From positions 1-64,000 of the forward strand of contig JAFLBZ010000025.1 of NCBI GenBank assembly GCA_017303715.1: DNA of 64,000 nucleotides. The letters run 5' to 3'. The position numbers and the translations under genes are program-made. Positions 27,994 to 37,266 of this stretch are shown in pieces. Source of the stretch: Rhodothermia bacterium (GTDB taxonomy: Bacteria > Bacteroidota > Rhodothermia > Rhodothermales > UBA2364). Below the pieces are notes generated by a model that worked only from the letters and a program-made list of their open reading frames with translations, ran no database searches and had not been told where the DNA came from. How positions within the stretch are numbered: position 1 is the first letter of the stretch; every line of letters starts with the position of its first letter.

Positions 27994-30954
27994 TTAAAGT
28001 CCCAGCCCTGCCGAGAACAAAATGGTGCGGTTTTGTGGCATGGTAAAACGCTCCTGTCCCCATGAAAACGTGCGTGTTCCAAGTGTCCGAACGGTGGGGT
28101 CTAAACCACTATACCGCGTGAGGATACTAAGATTGGTGATGCTTAAACCCAGCGAAAAACGTTTTAGGTGGCCCTCACCTCGCTTTATGGGAAGGCGCTC
28201 GTTGTGGTATCGGATTTGTAACAACGAGAACCGGAGAAAATCGGCGCGTTCCACAAAATTTCCCGCATAATTGGGGTCGGATAAGGCAACCAAACGAGAC
28301 GCATTTTGATATGCCTCGGTTCCGGGAAGGAATGGTGTGACGTCGTTCCGAGTGAGAAGGCCAATTTGCGCACGGGCGATATTCACCGCCTGATCGCCTC
28401 CGGCATTTACCCTGAAATGGCGTGATCCATTATAGACGGAAGCCCCTTGCGCACCGTCGAAGGTGGCGGCAATTTGCCAATTCCGCCATTGCGCCTTCAC
28501 CTCCGCCACGCCCAGCCATGCGGGTTGTGCATTCCCCAAGAACGCATTTCCATTTTCGTCCACGGTTTTGCCGTTATACGTGGTTCCGGCAGAGGCCAAA
28601 ATGGGACGCAGATATTTTTGGGTGGTGGCGTCAAATTCCGCCCCAACCACTACGGGGGCATAAAAGGCCAATCGCGAAAATCCGGGCTTGATGACGTTTA
28701 GTTTATTGCCATCATACATATCGGGGACATCGTTTAGCGTTGTCACCCGATTTTGTTGCCCGTGTAAACCTAAGGCGAGCCAAACACCGTATTCCGTTGA
28801 TTGGAACATAGCGTAATTTAGTTTTGCCAAAACCCCATATCCCACCGACTCTCCGCCGTTTTGTGGTAGCAAGACTTTGCCCAAGCCAGATGAAGGCGTT
28901 GGGAGTGCATACACGACGGCATCTGTGGTTTGCTGCCAATAAGTCGAGGCAGAAAAATCCAGCTTTTGTGCCCATTTGCTCTTGATCCCTGCCTCCCATT
29001 CGCGAATTTGTTCGGGTTTTAAGTTCTTGTTCCCCGCCGAGGCAACCACCCATCCATTCCCAAACCCGCCGGGTACGCTTATCCAAAAAGTTCCTTTGGC
29101 ATCTAAGGCATTGGGCAAATTACCCGCCTTGCCAAAGGCCAAAAAGACCTCGTTACGGCTTTCCGGCAAAAAGGAGAAATACAAAGGAAGCACAAAACGG
29201 GCAAAGGGTAAATAGGAAAATCCGGCCTCTTGGCCAATTCGGTCGGCATCCTCTACCGTAAGTCCCAATTGGAGTTTCATCCCGCTTTTCCAAACAAGGT
29301 CTTCCTGCACGAATATGCCCATTTCTCGTTGTCCAGAGCGGACTTCCTCGTTGGTCACTAGATCTCGACCCGTCCCCACATCGGTGGGATCCTCTTCTGT
29401 AAAGCCATCTTTTGCAATCAACAGTTGATAGGCATTGAGGTCGAAGGCGCGGATACCTGCCTCGGTTGTGGCGGAAAGGCGGTTGTTTTTATTCCACACA
29501 TAACGCAGTGCTGCTTCATATGAAAAAGCTGCTGATTTCCGGCTAATGACCGACCGGCGCACCAAGCCAATCCCGACCAAGGCATTCGGTGGGCGGTTTT
29601 GTTCGCCCTGCAAATCGGTTCCTTCGTAGCCCATTTTTCCGGTGATAAACAAGTTTGGAAGGGGCTCAAGTTTTGCGCCAAAATGTGCCAATGTTCGGCG
29701 GTGTTCATGCAATGTGGTAAAGCGCCGGATCAGGCTGCTATCTGCCAAACCATATGCTTTTGCGGTTCCGGTGGTGTTGAGCAAATAGCCATAAACACTG
29801 GTGCCACCCTGTGGTGATCCGGTCTCGGCTTGGGCATGGGACAAGGTGGCGGTAAGCTGTAGGGTCGAAAAAGGTGTTGTAGTAAGATGTAGGCGTGCCC
29901 CACGTTCGCGCAAGCCATCATTCAGGACGGCCCCGTCAGCACGTCCTACATAGCCATTGGCATAGTATTGGGTTTGTGCTTGACCGCCCTCAAAACGTAG
30001 GCCATGCCGAACAATCGCTCCCGTCCGCAAGCCATCATTGGCGGCTTCAGGATTCGAGGCGGTGGAGAAATCGAAAGGCGTGGCTATCTGGTTTTGTCCA
30101 ATTTCTACGTGGTAGTTGGCCTGTGTTTTACCAACCGTTCCAGCGCGTGTGGTAAGGAGAATGACGCCCGCGCCCGCCGAGACACCCCAACGAGCAGAAG
30201 CGGCGGGGCCGGATAAACAGGTCACGTCTTGAAGGTCTTCCGGCTTAAGATCAGTTAAGGCGGAGACGCCTTGGCCGCCCAATTCCAAAAAACGGTATTC
30301 TTCGTTCTCCAAACGGATGCCATCCACAAATATCAAAGGGGAAGCAATAGACGTAAGGCCACCGCCATTCCGAAACGTCATAAAAAGGCCACTGCTTTGG
30401 TTGCCGGAGGTGGGTGCAATCCATACATCAGGACAAGTGGCTTGGATGCGCTGGGCAAGATGGCTGTAGTGAAGGTCTGGCGGATTGATTGGAAAAACGG
30501 GGCCTAATGGCATTGTCCGAGGTGCCGGAGACGGGTCTTGCGCAAGGGGCGTCTGGTTTTGCGGAGGTGCGGCTGGCCGAAGGTCTGGATTTGCCGTTTC
30601 GCGGGGTTTATTCGGGACGTCCGCGAGGTTGACTCCGCCAATGGGCCGCAAGCCAATATCGGCGAGGACGTCGCTTGTTTTTACCGTCACGGTTTTGGTG
30701 GCGGGATCATAACCGGAGACATTTACGCTAAGGGTGTAATTTCCGGCACGTACACGCGAAAACGTATAATTGCCCTGCGCATCCGTTGTTGCTGCTTGGC
30801 CACCGGGCTGCATCACCACGCGCGCCCTAAGCGGTAAACCCGTTGTGGCGTCATAGACCGCGCCCACAATCCGTATGGCCTGCGCCTGCACCACCGTAGG
30901 TATCAATCCTATGCCAAAGAAAATGCAAATAACAAACGAAAGAAAACGTCTCAT
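27994..30954 (-). CDS. SusC-like TonB-dependent receptor
   Basis: 986 residues. The signal peptide (IGLIPTVVQAQA) is followed by a carboxypeptidase-regulatory-like domain (about 27-110, GAVYDATTGLPLRARVVM) and a Pro-rich linker with repeated PAP and Gln residues (about 115-160). The plug (about 175-275) contains SPLIFVDGIRLENEEYRFLE and GVSAGAGVILLTTRAG, close to the SusC/RagA plug pattern. A long outer-membrane barrel follows. No SusD-like lipoprotein gene lies beside it, which is unusual for a true SusC. Cargo is unknown. The gene is divergent from the TIGR02206-type membrane protein gene. Confidence 0.88.
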   Translation of the reverse strand: MRRFLSFVICIFFGIGLIPTVVQAQAIRIVGAVYDATTGLPLRARVVMQPGGQAATTDAQGNYTFSRVRAGNYTLSVNVSGYDPATKTVTVKTSDVLADIGLRPIGGVNLADVPNKPRETANPDLRPAAPPQNQTPLAQDPSPAPRTMPLGPVFPINPPDLHYSHLAQRIQATCPDVWIAPTSGNQSSGLFMTFRNGGGLTSIASPLIFVDGIRLENEEYRFLELGGQGVSALTDLKPEDLQDVTCLSGPAASARWGVSAGAGVILLTTRAGTVGKTQANYHVEIGQNQIATPFDFSTASNPEAANDGLRTGAIVRHGLRFEGGQAQTQYYANGYVGRADGAVLNDGLRERGARLHLTTTPFSTLQLTATLSHAQAETGSPQGGTSVYGYLLNTTGTAKAYGLADSSLIRRFTTLHEHRRTLAHFGAKLEPLPNLFITGKMGYEGTDLQGEQNRPPNALVGIGLVRRSVISRKSAAFSYEAALRYVWNKNNRLSATTEAGIRAFDLNAYQLLIAKDGFTEEDPTDVGTGRDLVTNEEVRSGQREMGIFVQEDLVWKSGMKLQLGLTVEDADRIGQEAGFSYLPFARFVLPLYFSFLPESRNEVFLAFGKAGNLPNALDAKGTFWISVPGGFGNGWVVASAGNKNLKPEQIREWEAGIKSKWAQKLDFSASTYWQQTTDAVVYALPTPSSGLGKVLLPQNGGESVGYGVLAKLNYAMFQSTEYGVWLALGLHGQQNRVTTLNDVPDMYDGNKLNVIKPGFSRLAFYAPVVVGAEFDATTQKYLRPILASAGTTYNGKTVDENGNAFLGNAQPAWLGVAEVKAQWRNWQIAATFDGAQGASVYNGSRHFRVNAGGDQAVNIARAQIGLLTRNDVTPFLPGTEAYQNASRLVALSDPNYAGNFVERADFLRFSLLQIRYHNERLPIKRGEGHLKRFSLGLSITNLSILTRYSGLDPTVRTLGTRTFSWGQERFTMPQNRTILFSAGLGL

Positions 30955-31161
30955 GTTCAAGGTCGCTGGAGGAATAAAGGTTCTAAAGATAATTCAAGAA
31001 AATACAGTGCCAAATTTTACACTACGGCGTCATTATCCGCTCATTCATACAAGAATCCCATGAAGCACGGCAAGAATTGTGGTGTTTGGCGGCCTTGGTC
31101 AGCGTATTTGCCTTTTTTGGTTGTAAATTCCCAGCCTCCTGAACTAAACCATTTGCCGATC

Positions 31162-31869
31162 ATGAACGAAGACATAAGCTTGCGTGTAGGGGACGACGAG
31201 ATGCAAGAAGCCACCACACGGATTTTTAGCCCGTTTTGGTTTCGGACGTCTGGTCTCACCTTGGCCATCACCGGTATCTCTTTATTGCTTTTGTTACAAA
31301 TCCCTACCGAACAAACCCGATTTGCCGGACAAATACTCGGTTGGTGGATTTTGGTTTGGGCTGTGTTGCCGCCCATCGTCCATGCCATTAAAAAACAATG
31401 GGATTGGCGCTATGGACTCCCGCTCCAACTCTGTGACATTACCGCCTTTTTTACCGGATGGGCTTTGGTCTCGGAAAACCAGTTGGTTCACGAAATTGCA
31501 CTTTATTGGGGGATGACGGGCGCACTCCATGCCCTGCTGACGCCGCAGTTTACGCAAGGAACACAATTTTTCTTCTTAATTGAGTTTTATGTCTCGCATA
31601 CCGGTCTGATCCTTGGCCCCATGTTCCTGACCTATGCACGCGGGATGGAACTCCGTCCTTGGTCTTGGTTGGAGGCGGGCGGATGGCTATTCATTTGTGG
31701 AATTGTGGTTGGGCTAATGAATTGGCGGCATCAATGCAATTATATGTTCTTGTGCCGACCGCCAACGGCCAAAAACCCCTTTATCATTGGGCAATGGCCT
31801 TGGTATCTGATGGGCTTTGCGGTGGTGATGTTCCTCCACTTTTTGGTGTTTTACCTGATTTTTCGGTGA
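31162..31869 (+). CDS. TIGR02206/YwaF family integral membrane protein
   Basis: 235 residues from the ATG chosen here (MNEDISLRVGDDE); 34 in-frame upstream codons are doubtful. Six or seven hydrophobic segments. Stretches such as YGLPLQLCDITAFFTGWAL, WGMTGALHALLTP, and NYMFLCRPP near the C-terminus match the YwaF family of conserved membrane proteins with unknown function. The conserved His and Cys within the membrane core are retained. It converges with the TPR gene of the ATPase cassette. Confidence 0.75.
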   Translation: MNEDISLRVGDDEMQEATTRIFSPFWFRTSGLTLAITGISLLLLLQIPTEQTRFAGQILGWWILVWAVLPPIVHAIKKQWDWRYGLPLQLCDITAFFTGWALVSENQLVHEIALYWGMTGALHALLTPQFTQGTQFFFLIEFYVSHTGLILGPMFLTYARGMELRPWSWLEAGGWLFICGIVVGLMNWRHQCNYMFLCRPPTAKNPFIIGQWPWYLMGFAVVMFLHFLVFYLIFR

Positions 31870-31887
31870 CCCTTTAGTCAAGCCATG

Positions 31888-33219
31888 CTACGCCGCGCCA
31901 AGTGCTGCCAAGTCGTTCCGAGCTTTGGTTAAAAACCGCTGGTACGCCACCACCAATGGCGCATCCTGCACCAATTCCGCCCATAGCGCAACCGCTTGTT
32001 CAAAATATGGGCGCGCTTGGTTGCTTTGTTTTTGGTTACGGTAAAACACACCCAACTTGAAATACGAAATCGCCAATCCATTTTTGAAACGGACATTGTT
32101 CGGGAAGGTGTCATAGAGTTCTTTGGATAAATCGGCATCTAATTCAAAGTAGGTCAAGGCTTGTTTCAAATCGCCCAACGCACTATGCGTTTCGCCTAAC
32201 TTTGAATACGAAATGGCCAATCCATTTTTGAAACTGACATTGTTCGGGAAGGCGTCATAGAGTTCTATAAATAAGTTGGTTTCTAATTCAAAGTATTTCA
32301 AGGCTTGTTTCAAATCGCCCAAGGCGGTATGGGTTTCGCCTAACTTTTCATAGGATATGGCTATCAGATGTTTATCCCGCAATACCTGTTGCGCTAAGGT
32401 TTTTGCTTTTTCAAAAACGTTAAGTGCTTCTTGGATATCTCCATGTATCAGTAGCACATCTCCACGTAATATCCAAATGGTGGGTTTGTCTTTGTCGTAG
32501 GCGTGTTTTTCCCAAGCCTCCAGCATGGTATAGGCAAGCTCGGTTTCTCCTACGTCCATTGCTTGTTGTACAATTTGTGGGAATAGGGAAAGACGATACG
32601 GGATTTCCGTCTCTGCGGTTTTCTCCAACCGTGTAAGTAGCCGCTGGAGTTCCGTATGGTCTGGAGCGGGCAACTGACTGAAGGGGAGGTCTAAACTTTG
32701 CGTAGTGGTTGGTGTCGTAAATACGTTAGGGATTTCCTTTTCCAAGTCTAACATAAAGGAGCGAAAAGACCACAAATCGGGCATTTTCTCCATAATGGTT
32801 TTGGCATACAGTTCCCCTGTGGTTGCGGGTACAAACACAAAGAGCGCAATCGGGGACTGGGCGAGCTTATCCCTTCTGAGGTTGAGACCAGCCGTAATTT
32901 GGCGACGTCTTTCGTTGTTCTGCGTCATTTGTTCGGTTTCGCGGCCCAAAGAGTTACGTTCTTCTTTCAGCACATCCTCAAAGTTTTGGAGGAAAAAGAA
33001 GCCACGCGCTAAGCCAAAATAGGCATCGATAATTTCGCGATATGTTGCTTTTGCGGCACTTATTTTGGAAATGGGACGGTCTGGAAACCGGATTTTCAGG
33101 TCGGTCTCCAACTGTTGTAAAAACGAATAATGGTTGAAACGCACGATCACAAATCGGAAAGCCTCTGTTCGTAATAATTTAAACAAGGGTGTGGTCTCTT
33201 CGGTGTAGTTATCCGACAT
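31888..33219 (-). CDS. TPR protein of an ATPase-associated cassette
   Basis: About 443 residues starting at MSDNYTEETTP; that ATG overlaps the end of the ATPase gene by 11 bp, implying coupled translation. The N-terminal half (1-190) has no family I recognise: RFVIVRFNHYSFLQQLETDL, a helical EERNSLGRETEQMTQNNERR stretch, then LFVFVPATTGELYAKTIM. The C-terminal half carries TPR-like helices, including two near-identical 48-residue units (ISYxKLGETHxALGDLKQAL...) and a diverged third. Such repeats are common at the C-terminus of bacterial STAND NTPases and act as sensor or scaffold surfaces. Here they are on a separate polypeptide, so it is probably the recognition partner of the adjacent ATPase. 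Confidence 0.7.
   Translation of the reverse strand: MSDNYTEETTPLFKLLRTEAFRFVIVRFNHYSFLQQLETDLKIRFPDRPISKISAAKATYREIIDAYFGLARGFFFLQNFEDVLKEERNSLGRETEQMTQNNERRRQITAGLNLRRDKLAQSPIALFVFVPATTGELYAKTIMEKMPDLWSFRSFMLDLEKEIPNVFTTPTTTQSLDLPFSQLPAPDHTELQRLLTRLEKTAETEIPYRLSLFPQIVQQAMDVGETELAYTMLEAWEKHAYDKDKPTIWILRGDVLLIHGDIQEALNVFEKAKTLAQQVLRDKHLIAISYEKLGETHTALGDLKQALKYFELETNLFIELYDAFPNNVSFKNGLAISYSKLGETHSALGDLKQALTYFELDADLSKELYDTFPNNVRFKNGLAISYFKLGVFYRNQKQSNQARPYFEQAVALWAELVQDAPLVVAYQRFLTKARNDLAALGAA
32071..32358 (-). repeat. Two 144-bp tandem repeats encoding TPR units
   Basis: Two in-frame 48-codon units lie head to tail inside the TPR gene and are almost identical at both DNA and protein level (both contain LGDLKQAL and FKNGLA). 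Downstream a third, diverged unit follows. The similarity points to recent unit duplication, so copy number may vary between strains. Confidence 0.8.
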
Positions 33220-34564
33220 ATTGTTGATAGAGGGGCGAGACTTCAACGATGGGATTAACCCGTTTATAACCCCCATCGTTGTATTCAAAGATAATGAGTT
33301 TTTCTAATAAATCTTGCCACTCCGAATCGAAGGCAAGGTACTTTTCTGCTTCATTGGCTTCTTTAAGCACCTTGAGCAATTCTAAGTCTTTGGTAGAGAG
33401 GTATTGCGACGTTTGTGCAGCCAATTTTTTAATGCCTTTTTCCAAGTCTGCAAGATGGATTTTATTATTGTCTTCGTCGGCAAACATATTGGCATATTCC
33501 AAAACCCGTAACAATTCGCGCGGCGAGCCGCCCCCAAATTGAATTGCTTTCCGAACGGTTTCCGGGCTATCAAAAAGCTTGGCATCAATCCGCCGATAAA
33601 CAAATTCCTCGAAGCGAGACATCGCCTCCTCGACCAAATCCCCGTTTCTTTCCTTAATTTTGACAAAAGGAAACGATACAACTGTACAAAACTGGGTGAG
33701 TTTCTGCGCCTGTGGCATAAGCTCAATGGGCAAGGTGAAGATGGTATTCACCCGAATTTGCCGCATACGGTTTGCTTCATCAATAATAATTTTTTTTCGG
33801 ATGTCGGTGGTGGCGGTTTTCTCCAATCCATCTACCACAAACATAATTTCTTGGGCTATTTTATTTTCTCTTAGAACGATATTAACAGCCTCGATAAATT
33901 CATTTATTTTGAGGGCAAACTCGGTAAAGTTACTTCTAAAGGTAGTTCTTATTTTCTCCGCATTTTCTTTATTGCCATTGATATTGGCTTTTAATTTTGC
34001 GGCAAGTCCTAAAAAGCTAAACAAACTGGGGGTTTCTGCTTTCACTTCCAATTCAAATCCTGATTCACTTCGGATGCTTTTATTGACTTCTTTTACTCGC
34101 TCGCTAAACCAGTCCAACAAAGAGGCGAGTATATCTTGATCCAGTTCCAAATACCATGGTTCCAATTCCTGAAACAACCTTTCCAACTGGAAAATCAGAA
34201 TGTCCATGTACTCCATGTCATTCAGATCTAAACCTTCATCAAGATTGCAGGTGACACAGAAAAAGCAGTTTTTGTTGTGGAGTTTTTTTGTTATTTTGGC
34301 CAATTCCGAGGTTTTTCCAGAGCCGCGCATTCCGGCCAAAAAGAGCATCGTCTTGTTTGCCCGATTGACTTTCCGGTTATAAACAAAGGTTTTGGGGTGT
34401 ACATTAAGTGTTTTATAGATCATTCGATCTTCAAAATCACCGCGTACATCCGAGAAGTCTGTATAGAACTCGTGTTCGGGCGTAATGGGAACGTCAAACC
34501 GTACCGCGTTGTCCACTTCGTCAAGGGAATTTGCTTTTTTGTAAAGATTTAAATTGGGTTCCAT
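33209..34564 (-). CDS. P-loop ATPase (AAA/STAND-like) of an accessory cassette
   Basis: About 451 residues starting at MEPNLNLYKKAN; upstream in-frame codons look non-coding. Walker A GMRGSGKT spans residues 78-85, a Walker B-like IMFVVDGLEK has its Asp near 245, and a GGGSPREL motif near 344-351 fits an AAA sensor-2 or STAND winged-helix junction. Between them is a long helical insert. The C-terminal 90 residues look like a winged-helix or helical lid (KDLELLKVLKEANEAEKYLA). No nuclease, TIR or protease domain is visible in this chain. It is overlapped by the TPR gene downstream and preceded by a truncated membrane STAND gene. Predicted role: nucleotide-dependent switch in signalling or defence. 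Confidence 0.7.
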   Translation of the reverse strand: MEPNLNLYKKANSLDEVDNAVRFDVPITPEHEFYTDFSDVRGDFEDRMIYKTLNVHPKTFVYNRKVNRANKTMLFLAGMRGSGKTSELAKITKKLHNKNCFFCVTCNLDEGLDLNDMEYMDILIFQLERLFQELEPWYLELDQDILASLLDWFSERVKEVNKSIRSESGFELEVKAETPSLFSFLGLAAKLKANINGNKENAEKIRTTFRSNFTEFALKINEFIEAVNIVLRENKIAQEIMFVVDGLEKTATTDIRKKIIIDEANRMRQIRVNTIFTLPIELMPQAQKLTQFCTVVSFPFVKIKERNGDLVEEAMSRFEEFVYRRIDAKLFDSPETVRKAIQFGGGSPRELLRVLEYANMFADEDNNKIHLADLEKGIKKLAAQTSQYLSTKDLELLKVLKEANEAEKYLAFDSEWQDLLEKLIIFEYNDGGYKRVNPIVEVSPLYQQYVG

Positions 34565-34723
34565 ATCAAAAAAATGGTTTTGGCCGTTTTTCAGAACTGT
34601 GGCAGTATCGCATAGCATCAAAAATCAAGAGGCCATAAAGATAAGGCGTTGACGGGGTAAAAAACAGGATTTAGGGCGATGCTTATGTATAATACTTGCG
34701 AGAAGCACGCGCCCAGCCTCCCA

Positions 34724-35260
34724 TCAGGGCTTATGTGCGTAGTTTTCCGTAAAAAACAACTTGTGTAAGGTGTTCAAAACGTCGTCTCGTCCCAGAAACC
34801 GAGGCGGGGTAAAAGGTGGATCTGTAAGGTAGTTGGGTTGATATGTTGGGCCTTGTGGCAAATAGTGGTCAAGTTTCTGAATCCAATCGGGAATGGGCAC
34901 CTGAACAAGGGGCTGGGCACTTTCTTCATTTACATTCACTCTTGCTTCCCAAAACACAAATCCAATCAACAACAATATCAGAACGATAAAAATGATGAGC
35001 CACAAATGACTGTAAGACAAGCCCATTTGTCCGGCAAATTGTGTTAAAATTTCCTTCAAGCCATCTGGCATGAGGTTGGTCACAAACCCCAGTACAATCC
35101 CCAAACCAATGATCACCATCGCGATACTTCCCCTTTTTAGATGGGGTCGCTTTTTGCGTGGCTTTTGTGTTTTTTCAACATGTCTGAGTGTATCGCCGGT
35201 GTCCAGTTCCGTAGGTGCTTCCGCTGGCTGGATCGTCCGATGGTAAGGTATATTATTCAT
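34724..35260 (-). pseudogene. Membrane-anchored STAND-type protein truncated at its NTPase domain
   Basis: 178 residues: a polar N-terminus with a Lys/Arg cluster (KPRKKRPHLKRGS), two hydrophobic segments (AMVIIGLGIVLGFVTNL and SHLWLIIFIVLILLLIGFVF), and a short linker. The last part, FTPPRFLGRDDVLNTLHKLF, reads like the lead-in helix of a STAND/NB-ARC NTPase, but the chain stops about ten residues later, where a P-loop would be expected. No continuation in any frame downstream restores a P-loop. It is either a pseudogene remnant or a short protein that recruits the separate ATPase encoded next. Confidence is in the truncated look, not in a function. Confidence 0.55.
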
Positions 35261-35410
35261 CTTGACGAGTCTTTGTTCAAGTTGAAGTTAAGACAAATTC
35301 CAGTAAAATTGAATGTTATTACAGATTTTGACCCATTCATGCCAACGTTTTTGCGTGTGGCAATTCAACTTCCAACAAGCGGGCGCAAATGCACACTTGG
35401 ACACCAGTGG

Positions 35411-35466
35411 GGTGGCATCTTCATAGAAACCCGTTTCCAGCGAACCGCATACACGCTAGATGATCG
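35411..35466 (+). repeat. Leader element of palindromic repeat block 1
   Basis: GGTGGCATCTTCATAGAAAC followed by a CACGCTAGATGATCG tail. The same leader, with small changes, precedes the other blocks (near 35883, 49459 and 49956), where the first bases also form a CCCC-GTA-GGGG-type hairpin. Confidence 0.7.
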
Positions 35467-35872
35467 TTCAGGGCTAAAGCCCAATGCTATTCGGAGCCTA
35501 CTACTCCGCCCTAAAGGACGGAGTTAATGCCTTGCTCCACTTTACGTCTCTGCCAAGAACCCCGCCCTAAAAGACGGCATTAATGCCTTGCTCCACTTTA
35601 CGTCTCTGCCAAGCTGTTGCTTTTGGATTGCGTTCATTCTCGCCCTAAAGGACGGCGTTAATGCCTTGCATGGCTTTTCGCTATTGCTTTTTGGTCTTGC
35701 GTGCAACTCCGCCCTAACCAGCGGCATTAATGTAGTACTTGGCTTGGTTTTTACTTGCTTTACGTCCCCATTCAAACGAGCGGCGTTGTCCCCTGTTCTC
35801 CGGCATTATATTAACCCCATGCTTCAGCGTGGGGTTGCGTGCGACGGATTCTACCTTCGGCTTTAGCCCTGA
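35467..35872 (+). repeat. Palindromic repeat block 1
   Basis: A 406-bp block bounded by TTCAGGGCTAAAGCC on the left and its inverted copy GGCTTTAGCCCTGA on the right. Inside are several CCGCCCTAAAGGACGG-type hairpins, each followed by GTTAATG, and one strong hairpin CCCCATGC-TTCA-GCGTGGGG (35815-35834). Short ORFs here are by-products of the repeats. No gene is supported. Confidence 0.85.
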
Positions 35873-35882
35873 CTAAGAAAAG

Positions 35883-36338
35883 CCCCGTAAGGGTGGCATC
35901 TTCGTAGAAACCCGTTCCCAACGCATGGCATTCACGCTAGATGATCGTTCAGGGCTAAAGCCCAATGCTATTCGGAGCCGACTACTCCGCCCTAAAGGAC
36001 GGAGTTAATGCCTTGCATGGCTTTTCGCTATTGCTTTGGCCTTGCGTGCAACCCAGCCCTTAATGCCTTGCTCCACTTTACGTCTCTGCCAAGCTATTGC
36101 TTTGGCCTTGCGTGCAACCCAGCCCTGATGGACGGCGTTAATATCGCATTATCCGTAGTTCTTGCTTGATGCCTCCTCCCTAACCAGCGGCATTAATGTA
36201 GCACTTGGCTTTGTTTTTACTTGCTTTACGTCTCCATTCAGACGAGCGGCGTTGTCCCCTGTTCTCCGGCATCATATTAACCCCATGCTTCAGCGTGGGG
36301 TTGTTTGCCACGGATTCTACCTTCGGCTTTAGCCCTGA
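35883..36338 (+). repeat. Palindromic repeat block 2 with leader
   Basis: A leader with the CCCCGTAAGGG hairpin is followed by a 391-bp block (35948-36338) of the same build as block 1: inverted 14-15 bp boundaries, several CCGCCCT-type hairpins and the CCCC..GGGG hairpin near the right end. Blocks 1 and 2 lie in tandem, separated by the leader. Confidence 0.85.
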
Positions 36339-36537
36339 CGTTGAGAACTGAAATAGCGCATCGGGACAGTATCTTTTGCCTACTATCCCGTGATTGGGCT
36401 TCTCGAAACGTGATTCTTAGCGTACTTCTGGACGTAAATGGACAAGTTAATGCAAACCAGATCGTTTAAAAACAATACTATAAGCCATACATTTTGGGTC
36501 AATCCATTATCCGTTTCGTATAAACCGATACAAGTAC

Positions 36538-36588
36538 AAAAGGCGCTTCCGAATGAGAAAGCACTCTTTTGCTGGATAAACGCCTTTT
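36538..36588 (-). terminator. Probable terminator of the CBS-domain gene
   Basis: AAAAGGCG pairs with CGCCTTTT across a loop of about 35 bases that contains a smaller hairpin (AGCA..TGCT). It lies just after the CBS gene stop codon. The long loop makes the call less certain. Confidence 0.45.
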
Positions 36589-36597
36589 GGAGAAGGA

Positions 36598-37266
36598 TTA
36601 AACCTCTAAATACCGTAAAAAAGCCTCTGCGCGGAACTGTAACTCCTCGTCGGTTTCTCGCTCGCCAAAATCGGCCATGATGTGATAGCCATTGTGTTCC
36701 AAAACGTGTCGGATACGAGTGGCATGGTTGGTGTTCAGTTTGAGGGTTACACGCAAACGCCCCTCCCATTCTATGGGCGAATCGGTGGTAAGGGACAAAA
36801 TTTTGCCATTATTTTCCTCGACCAGATACGCAATCCGAGCGGGCGAGAAGTCGCGGGATTCCTTGGCTTCTAATTCTAGCACAACACCATCTGAATGGAC
36901 GTTCAGGATGCTGCAAAACCAGTCGTAGAGTTGTTTACGCTCCACAAGACCCACAAAACGACCATCATTATCTTCTACGGGAATGGTGGTGATGTCGTGC
37001 AAGGACATTAAGCGGGCAACTTCATACGCATGTTCGGAAATATTCACCTTTATGGGCGGTGGAAAATATTGTTGCCCCAGCGTCTCCTCCCAATTACTTA
37101 AGCTGAGCAACTGCTCTTCCGAGACGATGCCCAAAAGCAATACGTGGTCTTGCACTACGGGCAAATGCCTAACCCGATATTCCGCCAGCAACTCCAAAGC
37201 CACTTCTATGGAATCTTCGGGTTTAAGGGACGGTGTTATAGGGCTTAATAATTGGGAAGCAATCAT
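36598..37266 (-). CDS. CBS-domain pair protein with C-terminal ACT-like domain
   Basis: 222 residues. Two CBS motifs occupy about 1-60 and 70-125, seen as VALELLAEYRVRHLPVVQDH and MSLHDITTIPVEDNDGRFVG. The remainder (about 130-205), with VLELEAKESRDFSPARIAYL and an LKLNTNHATRIRHVLEHNGY segment, has the beta-alpha-beta pattern of an ACT domain. CBS pairs bind adenine nucleotides, and ACT domains bind amino acids or similar ligands. It has no catalytic domain, so it is probably a sensory regulator of unknown target. It lies downstream of hflX on the same strand. Confidence 0.85.
   Translation of the reverse strand: MIASQLLSPITPSLKPEDSIEVALELLAEYRVRHLPVVQDHVLLLGIVSEEQLLSLSNWEETLGQQYFPPPIKVNISEHAYEVARLMSLHDITTIPVEDNDGRFVGLVERKQLYDWFCSILNVHSDGVVLELEAKESRDFSPARIAYLVEENNGKILSLTTDSPIEWEGRLRVTLKLNTNHATRIRHVLEHNGYHIMADFGERETDEELQFRAEAFLRYLEV

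Noticed and set aside
33660-34139. A 159-codon plus-strand frame
   Set aside because: Antisense to the ATPase gene with low-complexity Ser/Leu composition.
35542-35866. Short ORFs on both strands within the repeats
   Set aside because: They are generated by the hairpin units, repeat the same peptide themes and lack start context.
35411-36338. Group II intron, retron or insertion sequence
   Set aside because: No reverse transcriptase or transposase frame and no domain V-like structure; only short hairpins and inverted boundaries.
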